Shown here piece after piece: positions 12,404-20,823 of a stretch of DNA of 24,701 bases (positions are counted from its first letter, which is position 1; each line of letters opens with the position of its first letter). Source of the stretch: CAYNND01 sp964528735 (GTDB lineage: Bacteria; Patescibacteriota; Minisyncoccia; Phycocordibacterales; UBA2100); contig CAZGUV010000012.1 in the NCBI GenBank assembly GCA_964528735.1, positions 1-24,701 on the forward strand, in the 5' to 3' direction. Made by a program: the position numbers and the translations under genes. The notes beneath the pieces are model-generated. The model was not told the origin of the DNA. It saw only the letters and a program-made list of their open reading frames with translations, and did no database searches.

Positions 12404-14593
12404 ATGCAAAAAAAATCATACTCAATTGAGATTGGTGGCAAAATGCTCACCGCTGATTTCACTGACCTTGCCGACCAGGCACATGGTTCAGTCATTGTTC
12501 GATATGGAAATTCAGCAGTATTAGCGACAGCAGTAATGGGCGAAGAAAAGGCTGGGATGGGATACTTCCCACTCTCTGTCGAATATGAAGAGCGGTTTTA
12601 TGCTGCGGGAGCGATTCTCGGAAGTCAGTTTGTGCGACGTGAGGGCAGACCATCTGATGAGGGCATCCTCGGAGGGCGTATTGTCGATAGAACTATCCGA
12701 CCACTCTTTAACCAAACACTGAGACGAGAAATACAGGTAATCATAACCGTGCTCGCACTCGGCGAAGATGATACTGATGTGCTCGGCGTCATCGGCGCAT
12801 CACTCGCACTTACTACATCAGATATCCCGTGGAATGGACCTGTAGGCGCTGTACGAATTGGAATGAAAAAGGATTCTAATGAGTACATTATCAACCCTAC
12901 CTACGCAGACAGAAAGGACGGTGTCTCGACACTTGACCTCCTCGCATGTGGAAAGGGGGGACTGATTAACATGATAGAAGTTGCTGCGCATGAAGTAAGT
13001 GAAGACACAGTAACCAAAGGCTTGAGCCTTGCATCAGAAGTACACCAAAAACTTGAAGCGTGGCAGAAGCAAATCGTTTCTGAGATTGGAAAGGAGAAAT
13101 ATGTTCCTGTTGAGCCAGAAATTCCTAATGAACTTATTGCTCTCTTTGGTGCAGAAATCCAACCGAAGCTCGATGAGGCTATATTTAGTGAGCGTGATGG
13201 GAATAAAGGGAAGAAGAAGATTGGTGCACTTAAAAAAGTATGGATGAAACTCGCGGCTGAAAAACTTCCTGAGATTGCTCCACAGCGAGCTGATGATATA
13301 TACGAACACCGTACTGATGAATACATACACTCAAACGCACTCGATAAAAATCGACGCGCAGATGGAAGAAGTATGACTGAAATACGCCCGCTCTATGCAC
13401 AAGCTGGTGGCATTTCAGATATGATTCATGGCACAGGAGTATTCTATCGAGGAGGGACTCATGTACTCTCAGCGCTCACGCTTGGTGGTCCTGGCGATGC
13501 ACAGCTTATTGATACGATGGAGACTCGTGCTGAGAAAAAACGATTTATGCACCACTACAATTTTCCTCCTTATTCTGTAGGAGAGTCTGGTCGCGTTGGG
13601 GGACTCAATAGACGCATGATTGGTCATGGAGCACTCGCAGAAAAGTCGTTACGCGCTGTTTTGCCGACGAAAGAAGCGTTTCCATATACGATTCGCATCG
13701 TGTCTGAATGTCTCGCATCAAACGGCTCAACTTCGATGGCCAGTGTGTGTGCATCGACACTTGCAATGATGGATGCTGGTGTACCGATTACCAAACCAGT
13801 TGCAGGTATTGCGATGGGTCTTATGTCTGAACCATTCGTAAATAACCCAAGTGCACGCTATAAAATACTCACAGATATCCAGGGTCCCGAAGACCACCAT
13901 GGAGATATGGATTTCAAAGTGGCTGGGACAAAAGACGGTGTGACGGGAGTGCAGATGGACGTAAAAGTTGATGGAATCCCTGTGAAAGTGCTCAGTGAAG
14001 CATTCGCGCAAGCAAAAGATGCTCGCATGCAAATCCTTGAGACCATTGTGAGCGCTATCCCGGCACCTCGCCAACACATTTCAGCGCGTGCACCAGAAAT
14101 TCTCACTGTTAAAGTAAAAGTTGAGCAGATTGGTCTTGTTATTGGTCCTGGCGGAAAATCAATCAACGGTATTAAGGATGACACCGGAGTCTCGGACATC
14201 ACCATAGAAGAGGATGGTACAGTATTTATTACCGGAACAAACGGTTCAGCACAACGCGCACGAGAAGCTATAGAAGGTCTTACTCGAGAATACGCTGTAG
14301 GCGACAAATTTGTCGGGGAAGTAACACGTATTGAAGACTTTGGTTGTTTTGTACGTCTATCTGGAAAGACAGAAGGTATGGTCCACGTATCTGAACTCGC
14401 TCCGTTTCGAGTGGATAAAGTGACCACTGTTGTTTCGCTCGGTGAGAAAGTTCCTGTTATGATTATTGATATCGATGAACGTAAGCGTATACGACTTTCG
14501 ATAAAGGCAGCAGACCCAGAGTTTGCACTTAAGAAAGGAATTGCGCCTGCACCTCGAGCAAGTCATGGCGGACCAACAACCCCAACCAAATAA
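12404..14593 (+). CDS. pnp: Polyribonucleotide nucleotidyltransferase (PNPase)
   Basis: A phosphorolytic 3'-5' exoribonuclease of 729 residues with the full domain order: RNase PH 1 (starting IEIGGKML and VIVRYGNSAVLATAV), an all-alpha linker, and RNase PH 2 with EDHHGDMDFKVAGT around 495-508, which carries the catalytic Asp pair. Then come a KH domain (about 565-625, IGPGGKSINGI) and an S1 domain (about 632-705, GEVTRIEDFGCFVRL). The FVRREGRPSD motif of the first core domain is also present. I chose the ATG at 12404 because MQKKSYSIEIGG matches the family start; the frame extends upstream only through a TTG and non-homologous sequence. The end overlaps the next gene by 29 bases. In many bacteria pnp follows rpsO, but here three genes separate them. 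Confidence 0.97.
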   Translation: MQKKSYSIEIGGKMLTADFTDLADQAHGSVIVRYGNSAVLATAVMGEEKAGMGYFPLSVEYEERFYAAGAILGSQFVRREGRPSDEGILGGRIVDRTIRPLFNQTLRREIQVIITVLALGEDDTDVLGVIGASLALTTSDIPWNGPVGAVRIGMKKDSNEYIINPTYADRKDGVSTLDLLACGKGGLINMIEVAAHEVSEDTVTKGLSLASEVHQKLEAWQKQIVSEIGKEKYVPVEPEIPNELIALFGAEIQPKLDEAIFSERDGNKGKKKIGALKKVWMKLAAEKLPEIAPQRADDIYEHRTDEYIHSNALDKNRRADGRSMTEIRPLYAQAGGISDMIHGTGVFYRGGTHVLSALTLGGPGDAQLIDTMETRAEKKRFMHHYNFPPYSVGESGRVGGLNRRMIGHGALAEKSLRAVLPTKEAFPYTIRIVSECLASNGSTSMASVCASTLAMMDAGVPITKPVAGIAMGLMSEPFVNNPSARYKILTDIQGPEDHHGDMDFKVAGTKDGVTGVQMDVKVDGIPVKVLSEAFAQAKDARMQILETIVSAIPAPRQHISARAPEILTVKVKVEQIGLVIGPGGKSINGIKDDTGVSDITIEEDGTVFITGTNGSAQRAREAIEGLTREYAVGDKFVGEVTRIEDFGCFVRLSGKTEGMVHVSELAPFRVDKVTTVVSLGEKVPVMIIDIDERKRIRLSIKAADPEFALKKGIAPAPRASHGGPTTPTK

Positions 14594-15923
14594 CCTTTCA
14601 CCAGAAGCAGAGCGAGCATTACGCCTTGCTGAAGAAATTCGCAGTGCAACAGGAATAGGGCTCGACCCCGAACAGCAGAAAGCAGCAAATGAAGCTTTGG
14701 CGCGCGCTCGACCGAAGGGTGTTGTGCACAGCATGCAGGCTGACATAGAGCGCGCGCAAAACGCACCAGCACCAAGCGCCACACCGGAACAAGCCACGCC
14801 TCAGATTTCTCTTTCAGATGCGTTGAAGGATGTATTTAAGCAACCCGAACAACCTCCACAAGCGCCGACACCTGAACAACCCCATGTAGATGACACAAAA
14901 AATGTCGCGAAAGATATACCCCTGACCTATCGAGAAGCAATTGAAGACGGCGCTGGATTAAATGTAGGGAGTACGCCGATAAATGGGATGATGCAAGCAG
15001 GGAGAGATGTTCCTGCGGTCCCTAAAGAGGCAGTCATACACACATTGAAATTTGATGTGCAGGATCTTGTAAAAAAGAAAAAGGTCTCGATGATTCGTGC
15101 GGTCGCACTCGAAAGTGACAAAAGTGCAAATGCAGAAACAATTAGTCGACCAATTGAGCTCAACAAAAAACAGTCAAATGTTGGAGTGTACATTCTTAGT
15201 ACATTATTTTTTATTCTTGGCGTCATAGCAATTGGTGCAGTCATTTATGCACAAGGCAAACGAGCCGAGCAAGAACACGCAGAGAGTGAGCAATTGCTAA
15301 GCCAAAATACAATTGTGTTTTATGAGCACCAGCAACCGTTTGATATTACTGATTTGCAGCCATACGAATTAAAAGGGGGACTTGCTCAACTCCGTGAAAA
15401 ACTCACCGCGACACTCGGCTCATTTACGTTGGTGCAAATGACTCTCCGACCCTACGATAAGGCAACGGGGCAGTACTATACACGCTACGCAACACTTCAG
15501 GACATTGTGGACACAATGAAGCCCCGCATACCTAAACAGCTTGCGACGATTTTATACCCAGAGTACATGTTTGCTGTTCACACAACAGAGGAAAATACGC
15601 CGATTATATTCCTGGTTGCCGAATCATACGACACAGCGTTTGCAGGCATGCTCGCATGGGAATCAACACTTGCGCAAGATCTGGCGCCATTTTTCCCAAG
15701 TCGAGGTGCAACGGCCCTCAATGGAAGTAGTACACGATTTGAGGACATGGCGGTCGACAATATTGATGCCCGAGTTCTGAGAGCGCCAAATAAGAAAGTA
15801 CGTATACTGTATGCAGTTCTTGAGAAAAATGTAATTGTGATAACAAACAATATATACACACTCAAAGAGGCAGCTGCGAGACTCCACGCACGTACTAGCA
15901 ACATGCGCGGGTCAGGCATTTAG
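14565..15923 (+). CDS. Single-pass membrane protein with Pro/Gln-rich cytoplasmic part, unknown function
   Basis: I do not recognise a named family. The 452-residue product starts MADQQPQPNN and has a long, polar, probably disordered cytoplasmic half rich in Ala, Pro, Gln and Glu (1-150). A more ordered stretch (150-200) with VIHTLKFDVQDLVKKKKVSM follows, then one membrane segment (about 205-229, VGVYILSTLFFILGVIAIGA). An external domain of about 220 residues has alternating hydrophobic strands and conserved-looking segments such as YPEYMFAVHT and VRILYAVLEKNVIVITNN. The start lies inside the last codons of pnp, giving a 29-base overlap in another frame, so translation is probably coupled. 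The external domain and disordered tail suggest an envelope or secretion accessory protein. That is an inference. Confidence 0.75.
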   Translation: MADQQPQPNNLSPEAERALRLAEEIRSATGIGLDPEQQKAANEALARARPKGVVHSMQADIERAQNAPAPSATPEQATPQISLSDALKDVFKQPEQPPQAPTPEQPHVDDTKNVAKDIPLTYREAIEDGAGLNVGSTPINGMMQAGRDVPAVPKEAVIHTLKFDVQDLVKKKKVSMIRAVALESDKSANAETISRPIELNKKQSNVGVYILSTLFFILGVIAIGAVIYAQGKRAEQEHAESEQLLSQNTIVFYEHQQPFDITDLQPYELKGGLAQLREKLTATLGSFTLVQMTLRPYDKATGQYYTRYATLQDIVDTMKPRIPKQLATILYPEYMFAVHTTEENTPIIFLVAESYDTAFAGMLAWESTLAQDLAPFFPSRGATALNGSSTRFEDMAVDNIDARVLRAPNKKVRILYAVLEKNVIVITNNIYTLKEAAARLHARTSNMRGSGI

Positions 15924-15940
15924 GATTTAATTTCTTCTGG

Positions 15941-15946
15941 TACACT
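15941..15946 (+). promoter_or_regulatory. -10 hexamer of DksA/TraR-like gene, leaderless spacing
   Basis: TACACT ends 6 bases before the ATG at 15953. It lies in a 29-base gap after the preceding stop. Confidence 0.55.
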
Positions 15947-15952
15947 ACAGAG

Positions 15953-16309
15953 ATGAAATTCGACACACAGAAAGTTGACGAACTACTCGAACGCGAGCTT
16001 ATGAAAATTGAGCTCGAACTCACTGACATTGGTTATTTTCATGTCCACGATGGTATTGGTTTTGTCGGTGCACCTCACGATATTACTCCTGAGCCAGGCG
16101 ATTTGAACGAGATGGGAGACTTTGATGGTGTACAGGAAACCAACAAAGCACTCGCGGTAGAGCTTGTCGCACAAGTACGAGCCCTAAAACTCGCCCGCAC
16201 TCGACTTGAAGAGGGAACATACGGCACCTGTGCTACATGTGGTAAGGATATTGAAAAGCAACGTCTCGCAGCATACTTAGGAGCAACGACTTGTATTGAG
16301 TGTGCATAG
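15953..16309 (+). CDS. DksA/TraR-family C4 zinc-finger protein
   Basis: The 118-residue protein has an N-terminal helical region (1-30), a middle Gly/Pro/Asp-rich segment, a second helix (about 62-88), and the diagnostic zinc finger CATC (C93, C96), 17 residues, then CIEC (C114, C117). The pattern EEGTYGTCATCGKDIEKQRL is characteristic of DksA/TraR proteins, which enter the secondary channel of RNA polymerase and modulate initiation, often with ppGpp. The coiled-coil tip motif DxxDxA of DksA is not clearly present; there is only an acidic DFDGVQETN stretch. Activity on polymerase is therefore likely but not certain. Its own promoter makes it an independent unit. Confidence 0.9.
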   Translation: MKFDTQKVDELLERELMKIELELTDIGYFHVHDGIGFVGAPHDITPEPGDLNEMGDFDGVQETNKALAVELVAQVRALKLARTRLEEGTYGTCATCGKDIEKQRLAAYLGATTCIECA

Positions 16310-16336
16310 TATCTCGGTGCATTAAAATCCTCACGC

Positions 16337-16342
16337 TATACT
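16337..16342 (+). promoter_or_regulatory. -10 hexamer of comM
   Basis: TATACT ends 7 bases before the ATG at 16350. Confidence 0.55.
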
Positions 16343-16349
16343 TTTGCCT

Positions 16350-17900
16350 ATGACTCGGCATTTTGGCAAGGTCTTGAGTGCTCAACCAACACTCCTTGAT
16401 GCGCATATCATTACCATAGAAGCTGACTATACTCACGGTATACACGCATTCTCTATAGTTGGACTACCTGATAAAGCAGTTGAAGAGGCACGAGACAGAG
16501 TTGGTGCAGCGCTTAAAAATAGCGGCTTCTCTTCACCAAAGCACAGCAACAAGAAAGTTGTAATATCTCTTGCGCCTGCATCGGTAAAAAAGGAAGGTGC
16601 GTTATTTGATGTCCCCATCGCGCTTTCATATTTACTCGCATCTGAAGAGATACAATTTGATGGAACAGATAAGCTCTTTGTAGGCGAACTTGGACTCGAT
16701 GGTTCAGCGCGTGCAGTGCACGGGGTACTGCCCATTGCACGCTCCGCACAAGCAAAAGGCATACGTGAACTCTATGTGCCCATTGCTAACTGCAGTGAGG
16801 CAACTCGAATTGACGGAATACATGTATTTGGATATGAATGTTTAGAAGATTTGGTAGCACACCTTAACACAAGACCTCGAGAAGATTCTGACATTCGTGC
16901 TGGAAAAGTTTTGAAACAAGCAACTACAATACGTTCACCAAAGAAAAAAGAACCAACTCGAGCATTTCTTGATGAAATTCGAGGTCAACATCAGGCAAAA
17001 CGCGGACTGATGATTGCTGCTGCAGGAGGACATAATATTGCATTTTTTGGCCCGCCAGGAACAGGAAAGACGATGCTCGCTCAAGCACTGACCAGTCTTC
17101 TCCCATCACTCGACGATGAAGAGGCGATTGAGGTTCACAGTATTCATTCAGTAGCAGGGATATCTCGAGATGTTGATGATGAGAATCCTCCCATTCGTAC
17201 ACCTCATCACACGGGATCGTATGTTTCTATAGTGGGGGGCGGGACCATACCAAAGCCTGGAGAGGTGACCCTTGCACACCGCGGGGTATTGTTCCTCGAC
17301 GAATTTGCAGAATTTGAACCGCGAGTCATAAACTCATTGAGGCAACCACTTGAGGATGGTGTTGTGACAATATCTCGCGCACGTGGCTCCGTTCGTTTTC
17401 CTTCGCGCTTTATACTTGTCGCTGCGCTCAACCCATGCCCGTGCGGACACGGAGATGGACCACGGTGTACCTGCAGCGCTCATGCACGCCAAAAGTATAA
17501 ACAAAGAATATCTGGTCCTATTGTTGATCGTATTGATATGTGGATTGAGGTACTCCCCGTGTCCCACGATGAACTCCTGAACGCGAAAACGACCGGCACC
17601 GAAGAAACGACTCGCGCTCAACGTGCAGTAGTAGATGCACGGAAAATGCAAAGTGATCGATATGCTAATGAAACTTTCTCTCTCAACAGCGCTCTCGGGG
17701 CTCAAATGATGCACGCATACATATCTCTCAGTGAACCACAGAAGGCAATCCTCAAGAAGGCGTCAGAGCGTATGCAGTTGTCTCCGCGTGGCATTCACCG
17801 AGTTATGCGTTTAGCGCGAACAATCGCAGATTTAGAAATGAGCCCGGCCATTACTGACCCTCACATTCTTGAAGCGCTTCAATATCGCGCAAAACTCTAA
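16350..17900 (+). CDS. comM: ComM / YifB-family Mg-chelatase-like AAA+ ATPase
   Basis: ComM is a hexameric AAA+ helicase that drives branch migration when transformed DNA recombines into the chromosome. The 516 residues have the usual order. An N-terminal Lon-protease-like ChlI domain (about 10-170) contains IVGLPDKAVEEARDRV and FVGELGLDGSARAV. The AAA+ core follows, with Walker A GPPGTGKT (K240), Walker B VLFLDEFAEF (D317, E318), and the NPCPCG motif with C363, C365, C373 and C375, which may bind zinc. A C-terminal Mg-chelatase helical domain has SPRGIHRVMRLARTIADL. All expected motifs are intact. ComM is common in CPR genomes that also carry com-type uptake genes. I chose the ATG at 16350, since the frame above it would need a TTG. 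Confidence 0.95.
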   Translation: MTRHFGKVLSAQPTLLDAHIITIEADYTHGIHAFSIVGLPDKAVEEARDRVGAALKNSGFSSPKHSNKKVVISLAPASVKKEGALFDVPIALSYLLASEEIQFDGTDKLFVGELGLDGSARAVHGVLPIARSAQAKGIRELYVPIANCSEATRIDGIHVFGYECLEDLVAHLNTRPREDSDIRAGKVLKQATTIRSPKKKEPTRAFLDEIRGQHQAKRGLMIAAAGGHNIAFFGPPGTGKTMLAQALTSLLPSLDDEEAIEVHSIHSVAGISRDVDDENPPIRTPHHTGSYVSIVGGGTIPKPGEVTLAHRGVLFLDEFAEFEPRVINSLRQPLEDGVVTISRARGSVRFPSRFILVAALNPCPCGHGDGPRCTCSAHARQKYKQRISGPIVDRIDMWIEVLPVSHDELLNAKTTGTEETTRAQRAVVDARKMQSDRYANETFSLNSALGAQMMHAYISLSEPQKAILKKASERMQLSPRGIHRVMRLARTIADLEMSPAITDPHILEALQYRAKL

Positions 17901-17909
17901 AACTGCAAT

Positions 17910-18935
17910 TTAGAATGGGTTCTGAGCTCCACGAACCTCAAAGTGGAGGTGCGGCCCTGAAGATTTACCAGAGTTTCCTGAATAACCGACGAGTTCACCT
18001 TGTTCAACTGTCTGTCCTGCTTCAACTGAAACTTGTGACAAGTGCGCGTACAGTGTCTGCGTTCCGTTGCTGTGACGTATCGCAACGTATGAACCATATC
18101 CACCATTCCACGCGAGAGGCTTCGCAAGTATGACCTCGCCAGCGGCTGCTGCAATGACTGGTGTACCTACTGGAACTCCTATATCAACAGCATTATATCC
18201 ATGAAGGCCTTGTGTACGGATACCGAGGCCTCCGAGCGGGTTCGCATAAAAACCGACATATCGAGGAGCATCCTTACCTATGACCTTTGCAATTTTTCGA
18301 GTAGTAGTCTTTTTCGGCTCCTCAGGTATCTCACCATGCGGCACAATGACTTCAGTCCCCGCAGCGAGTTCCTCATCGGCACCAACCCCGTTGTAGTCGG
18401 CAACTTCTTGTACATCACCGCCATACTTCTTTACAATATCGCGAACCGTACCACCTCGCTTGACGGTGTACCGTATACCAGAGACAGGGAGAATAACGAG
18501 TTTCTGTCCAATCTTTATAGTGTTGCTTTTGAGGTCGTTCGCCCAGCGAATAGTATTCTTTGAAACATTGAACTGCTTCGCGATACCCTCAATAGTATCT
18601 CCCTTCTGTACGGTATACACAGTAATTTCACCATTCTTTGTTCCTTCGGTGAGGTCTGTAATGGTACCTGCTGGACCCATGTCAGAGACAAGCGCTGAAC
18701 CAATGACTGTAATATCGCCTCCGCCCACGGCCACGGGGTCAATATTCCGCGTTGACTTGGGAAGTGGAATTGTTTGTGAGGTATATTCATCGCCCGATTC
18801 ATAGACAATCGGATCATCATTGAAAACACTCATGATTTTGCTGAAAATCGCTGCATCGGTGCGCTGAGGTAGCGCAGCCATTACGCAGCAGAGTAGAGAG
18901 ATGCAGGTTGAACGTATGAGTGCCTTGCGACGCAT
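17910..18935 (-). CDS. Secreted LysM-M23 metallopeptidase (cell-wall hydrolase)
   Basis: A zinc endopeptidase that cuts peptidoglycan cross-links. From the ATG at 18935 the 341 residues show a signal peptide (MRRKALIRST, then a Cys/Leu-rich core, cut near TDA at 26-28). Two LysM-like repeats follow (about 105-150 with YTVQKGDTIEGIAKQFNVS, and 155-198 with YTVKRGGTVRDIVKKYGG). The M23 domain is at about 235-341. Metal and catalytic residues H245, D251, H298 and the HxH pair H329/H331 (GPHLHFEV) are all present, so it should be active. A longer frame starting at a TTG at 18980 is possible and would give an unusual 15-residue extension before the RRK. It is convergent with comM (9-base gap) and follows the murA fusion on the same strand. 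Confidence 0.9.
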   Translation of the reverse strand: MRRKALIRSTCISLLCCVMAALPQRTDAAIFSKIMSVFNDDPIVYESGDEYTSQTIPLPKSTRNIDPVAVGGGDITVIGSALVSDMGPAGTITDLTEGTKNGEITVYTVQKGDTIEGIAKQFNVSKNTIRWANDLKSNTIKIGQKLVILPVSGIRYTVKRGGTVRDIVKKYGGDVQEVADYNGVGADEELAAGTEVIVPHGEIPEEPKKTTTRKIAKVIGKDAPRYVGFYANPLGGLGIRTQGLHGYNAVDIGVPVGTPVIAAAAGEVILAKPLAWNGGYGSYVAIRHSNGTQTLYAHLSQVSVEAGQTVEQGELVGYSGNSGKSSGPHLHFEVRGAQNPF

Positions 18936-19213
18936 CTGCCTACGGGCAGCAACATGTAAATGATATGTTTCTATACTCAAATGTTAAGGGGTAATCTCTC
19001 GTTCGTTCGTATGTTCGCTCAGTTGGTTCAATCGGGTGTATCCCGCGTCTTACTATTGTACCCCGCTTTGGGGGTCAAACGTAAGCGTCAGAAGCCTACT
19101 GTGGATAGGTAAAAGTGTCAACCGAAAAACACAAAAGAGTAGTTTTGTCAACTATTTTTTGCTATTATGGGCTTATTTAAAGCCATATTCATATACCCTT
19201 TAAAAACGTAGGG
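18936..19213 (-). other. Long upstream region of the M23 gene
   Basis: About 280 bases without a gene. On the minus strand TACAAT (19055-19060) may be the M23 -10. Directly upstream of it is CCCC-CAAAGC-GGGG, then the small hairpin CGGG-ATACA-CCCG, repeated GAAC/CGAA units near 18998-19016, and CTGCC-CGTA-GGCAG (18936-18949) just before the ATG. GGCTT/AAGCC (19170-19184) follows the murA stop but lacks a T run. TGTGGATAG near 19101 resembles a lone DnaA box. Two TTGACA hexamers (minus strand, near 19125 and 19147) have no clear -10. I recognise no riboswitch. Confidence 0.35.
19055..19060 (-). promoter_or_regulatory. Possible -10 hexamer of the M23 gene
   Basis: TACAAT would give a leader of about 110 bases to the ATG at 18935, unlike the leaderless genes around it. 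The -35 is weak. Confidence 0.3.
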
Positions 19214-20731
19214 CTATATATCTGTCAGGGTGTCAACCTTGGCCCCTATCTGGGTCAACCGGTCGGCGATACGTTCATAACCGCGTTCTATAGAGTAGAC
19301 ATTCCGCAAGACTGAAGTGCCTTTTGCAGCCAACATAGCTATAAGGACGATCATCGCGGGACGAAGTGCAGGGGGTGCTACCACCTGAGCACCCCGCAGT
19401 GGAGTAGGACCGGTCACAAATACTCGATGGGGGTCGGCGAGCTTCACATCAGCACCAAGACGATTCAATTCAGTAAAATATATGGCTCTGTTTTCCCAGG
19501 TCCAGTCATGAATCAAGGTCGTACCTTCCGCCTGAGAAGCAATCGGAACAAAGAAGGGTAGGTTGTCGATGTTGAGCCCCGGATAAGGAAGTGGATGAAT
19601 CTTCACTGGTGAAGCAACAAGTTGTGAAGGGTGCACCGTTATGTCCACAAGCTTTGTCCTCCCGTTTTTTGCAAGATACGGCTTACTCAAAGTAGTTGTG
19701 AGACCCATGTATGACAGCTTTAGTAGTTCAGTTTCAAGAAAATCTATAGGTGCCCGAAGTATAGTTAGCTTTGAGTGTGTTGTCGCAGCAGCTGCAATAA
19801 ACATCATGGATTCAATCGGGTCCTCACTATTATAGTGTTCCACGTTCATGAAGATATCCTCCACCCCATGAACGGTGAGCGTGGTCGTGCCGACCCCATC
19901 AATCCGTACTCCAAGCTTCTCAAGGAAAAAACACACGTCCTGGACTTGATAGTTTGGTGGAGCGTACTTGATTTGCGTTATCCCCGGGACGAGCGCCGCA
20001 GCCAAAAGAACATTAATTGCAGCAGTATCGCTTGCTTCGTACATTATAATTTCAGCAGGAGCTAGATTCTTACTTGTGACAATATATTCATGCTGAGTTG
20101 TTTCAATATCTACCCCCAGTGCCTTAAGCCCGTGTTCGTGTGCTGAGATGGTTCTCTCTCCCATATTACATCCGCCGGCGTGTGGGAGCGCAAACTTCTT
20201 TTCTTTATGGAGCAAAGGTCCGATAAGCATGAGTACTGATCTCATTTTCTTTGCAGAGTCAGCGAGAATCGTGTCGATGGAGAAGCGTTTTGGCGGAGTA
20301 ATCTTTATTGTTTGTTCGCCCTGATGCTCGATGGTGACTCCTATACTTTTAAGCACCTCGAGCATACGTGCCACTTCTTCTATCTTTGGAATGCCGTGGA
20401 GGACCGTCGTGCCTTTATTTAAGAGGGAAGCCGCAAGAAGCCCGAGCGCACCATTTTTTGATGTATTCGTCGTCACAGACCCCTTAAGCTGATGCCCTCC
20501 TTCAATACGAAAATCGGTGCTCCGGGAAAGAGAGAGGATTTTGTGGTTTAGTACATCACTAATCTTGATAATCTGTGAAGTAGATAGGTTTTGTTCACCC
20601 TTTTCAATACGCGCTACGGCACTTTGACTCGTGCCGAGTTTTTCTGCAAATTCCTTTTGCGTTAGTCCTTTTTTTTGTCGCAAATCGCGAATGAGTAAAG
20701 CAATCTTCTCATGAGGATTATGAGGGGTCAT
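19214..20731 (-). CDS. murA: Fusion of XRE-type HTH domain and UDP-GlcNAc 1-carboxyvinyltransferase (MurA)
   Basis: MurA transfers enolpyruvate from PEP to UDP-N-acetylglucosamine, the first committed step of peptidoglycan synthesis. Residues 1-70 are an XRE/HTH_3 DNA-binding domain (IRDLRQKKGLTQKEFAEKLG, then TSQSAVARIEKGEQNLS). Residues about 75-505 are a complete MurA-like fold. Catalytic positions appear intact by alignment from memory with E. coli: K92 in SKNGA, C188 and R193 in GGCNMGERT, D389 in LNIDNLP, and R415 in WENRA. C188 predicts fosfomycin sensitivity. The extra domain explains the length of 505 against about 420 for MurA alone. The ATG at 20731 has TATACT ending 6 bases upstream, overlapped by an 18-bp palindrome that the HTH could bind. 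Confidence 0.93.
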   Translation of the reverse strand: MTPHNPHEKIALLIRDLRQKKGLTQKEFAEKLGTSQSAVARIEKGEQNLSTSQIIKISDVLNHKILSLSRSTDFRIEGGHQLKGSVTTNTSKNGALGLLAASLLNKGTTVLHGIPKIEEVARMLEVLKSIGVTIEHQGEQTIKITPPKRFSIDTILADSAKKMRSVLMLIGPLLHKEKKFALPHAGGCNMGERTISAHEHGLKALGVDIETTQHEYIVTSKNLAPAEIIMYEASDTAAINVLLAAALVPGITQIKYAPPNYQVQDVCFFLEKLGVRIDGVGTTTLTVHGVEDIFMNVEHYNSEDPIESMMFIAAAATTHSKLTILRAPIDFLETELLKLSYMGLTTTLSKPYLAKNGRTKLVDITVHPSQLVASPVKIHPLPYPGLNIDNLPFFVPIASQAEGTTLIHDWTWENRAIYFTELNRLGADVKLADPHRVFVTGPTPLRGAQVVAPPALRPAMIVLIAMLAAKGTSVLRNVYSIERGYERIADRLTQIGAKVDTLTDI

Positions 20732-20737
20732 ACGACG

Positions 20738-20743
20738 AGTATA
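20738..20743 (-). promoter_or_regulatory. -10 hexamer of the HTH-murA gene, leaderless spacing
   Basis: TATACT ends 6 bases before the ATG at 20731 and is overlapped by the palindrome at 20740-20757. Confidence 0.6.
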
Positions 20744-20757
20744 TCATACATGATATA
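20740..20757. promoter_or_regulatory. 18-bp palindrome, candidate operator of the HTH-MurA protein
   Basis: TATATCAT-AC-ATGATATA has perfect 8-base arms and covers four bases of the -10 of murA plus upstream DNA. XRE regulators often bind AT-rich palindromes of this size at their own promoters. Confidence 0.5.
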
Positions 20758-20811
20758 TAAAACGTATGTAGAAACACTGCCTACTTTTATTCATACGACA
20801 CTCTCGTGTGG

Positions 20812-20817
20812 TACAGT
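20812..20817 (+). promoter_or_regulatory. -10 hexamer of uvrD/pcrA, leaderless spacing
   Basis: TACAGT ends 6 bases before the ATG at 20824. Confidence 0.55.
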
Positions 20818-20823
20818 ACCGCG

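Noticed and set aside
14563..14784. Minus-strand frames opposite the start of the membrane-protein gene
   Set aside because: They are shadows of the coding strand with no start signal or recognisable motif.
19130..19160. TAGTT-TTGTC-AACTA followed by a T run as a plus-strand terminator
   Set aside because: No plus-strand gene ends upstream of it, the stem is only 5 AT-rich pairs, and murA and M23 run on the other strand.
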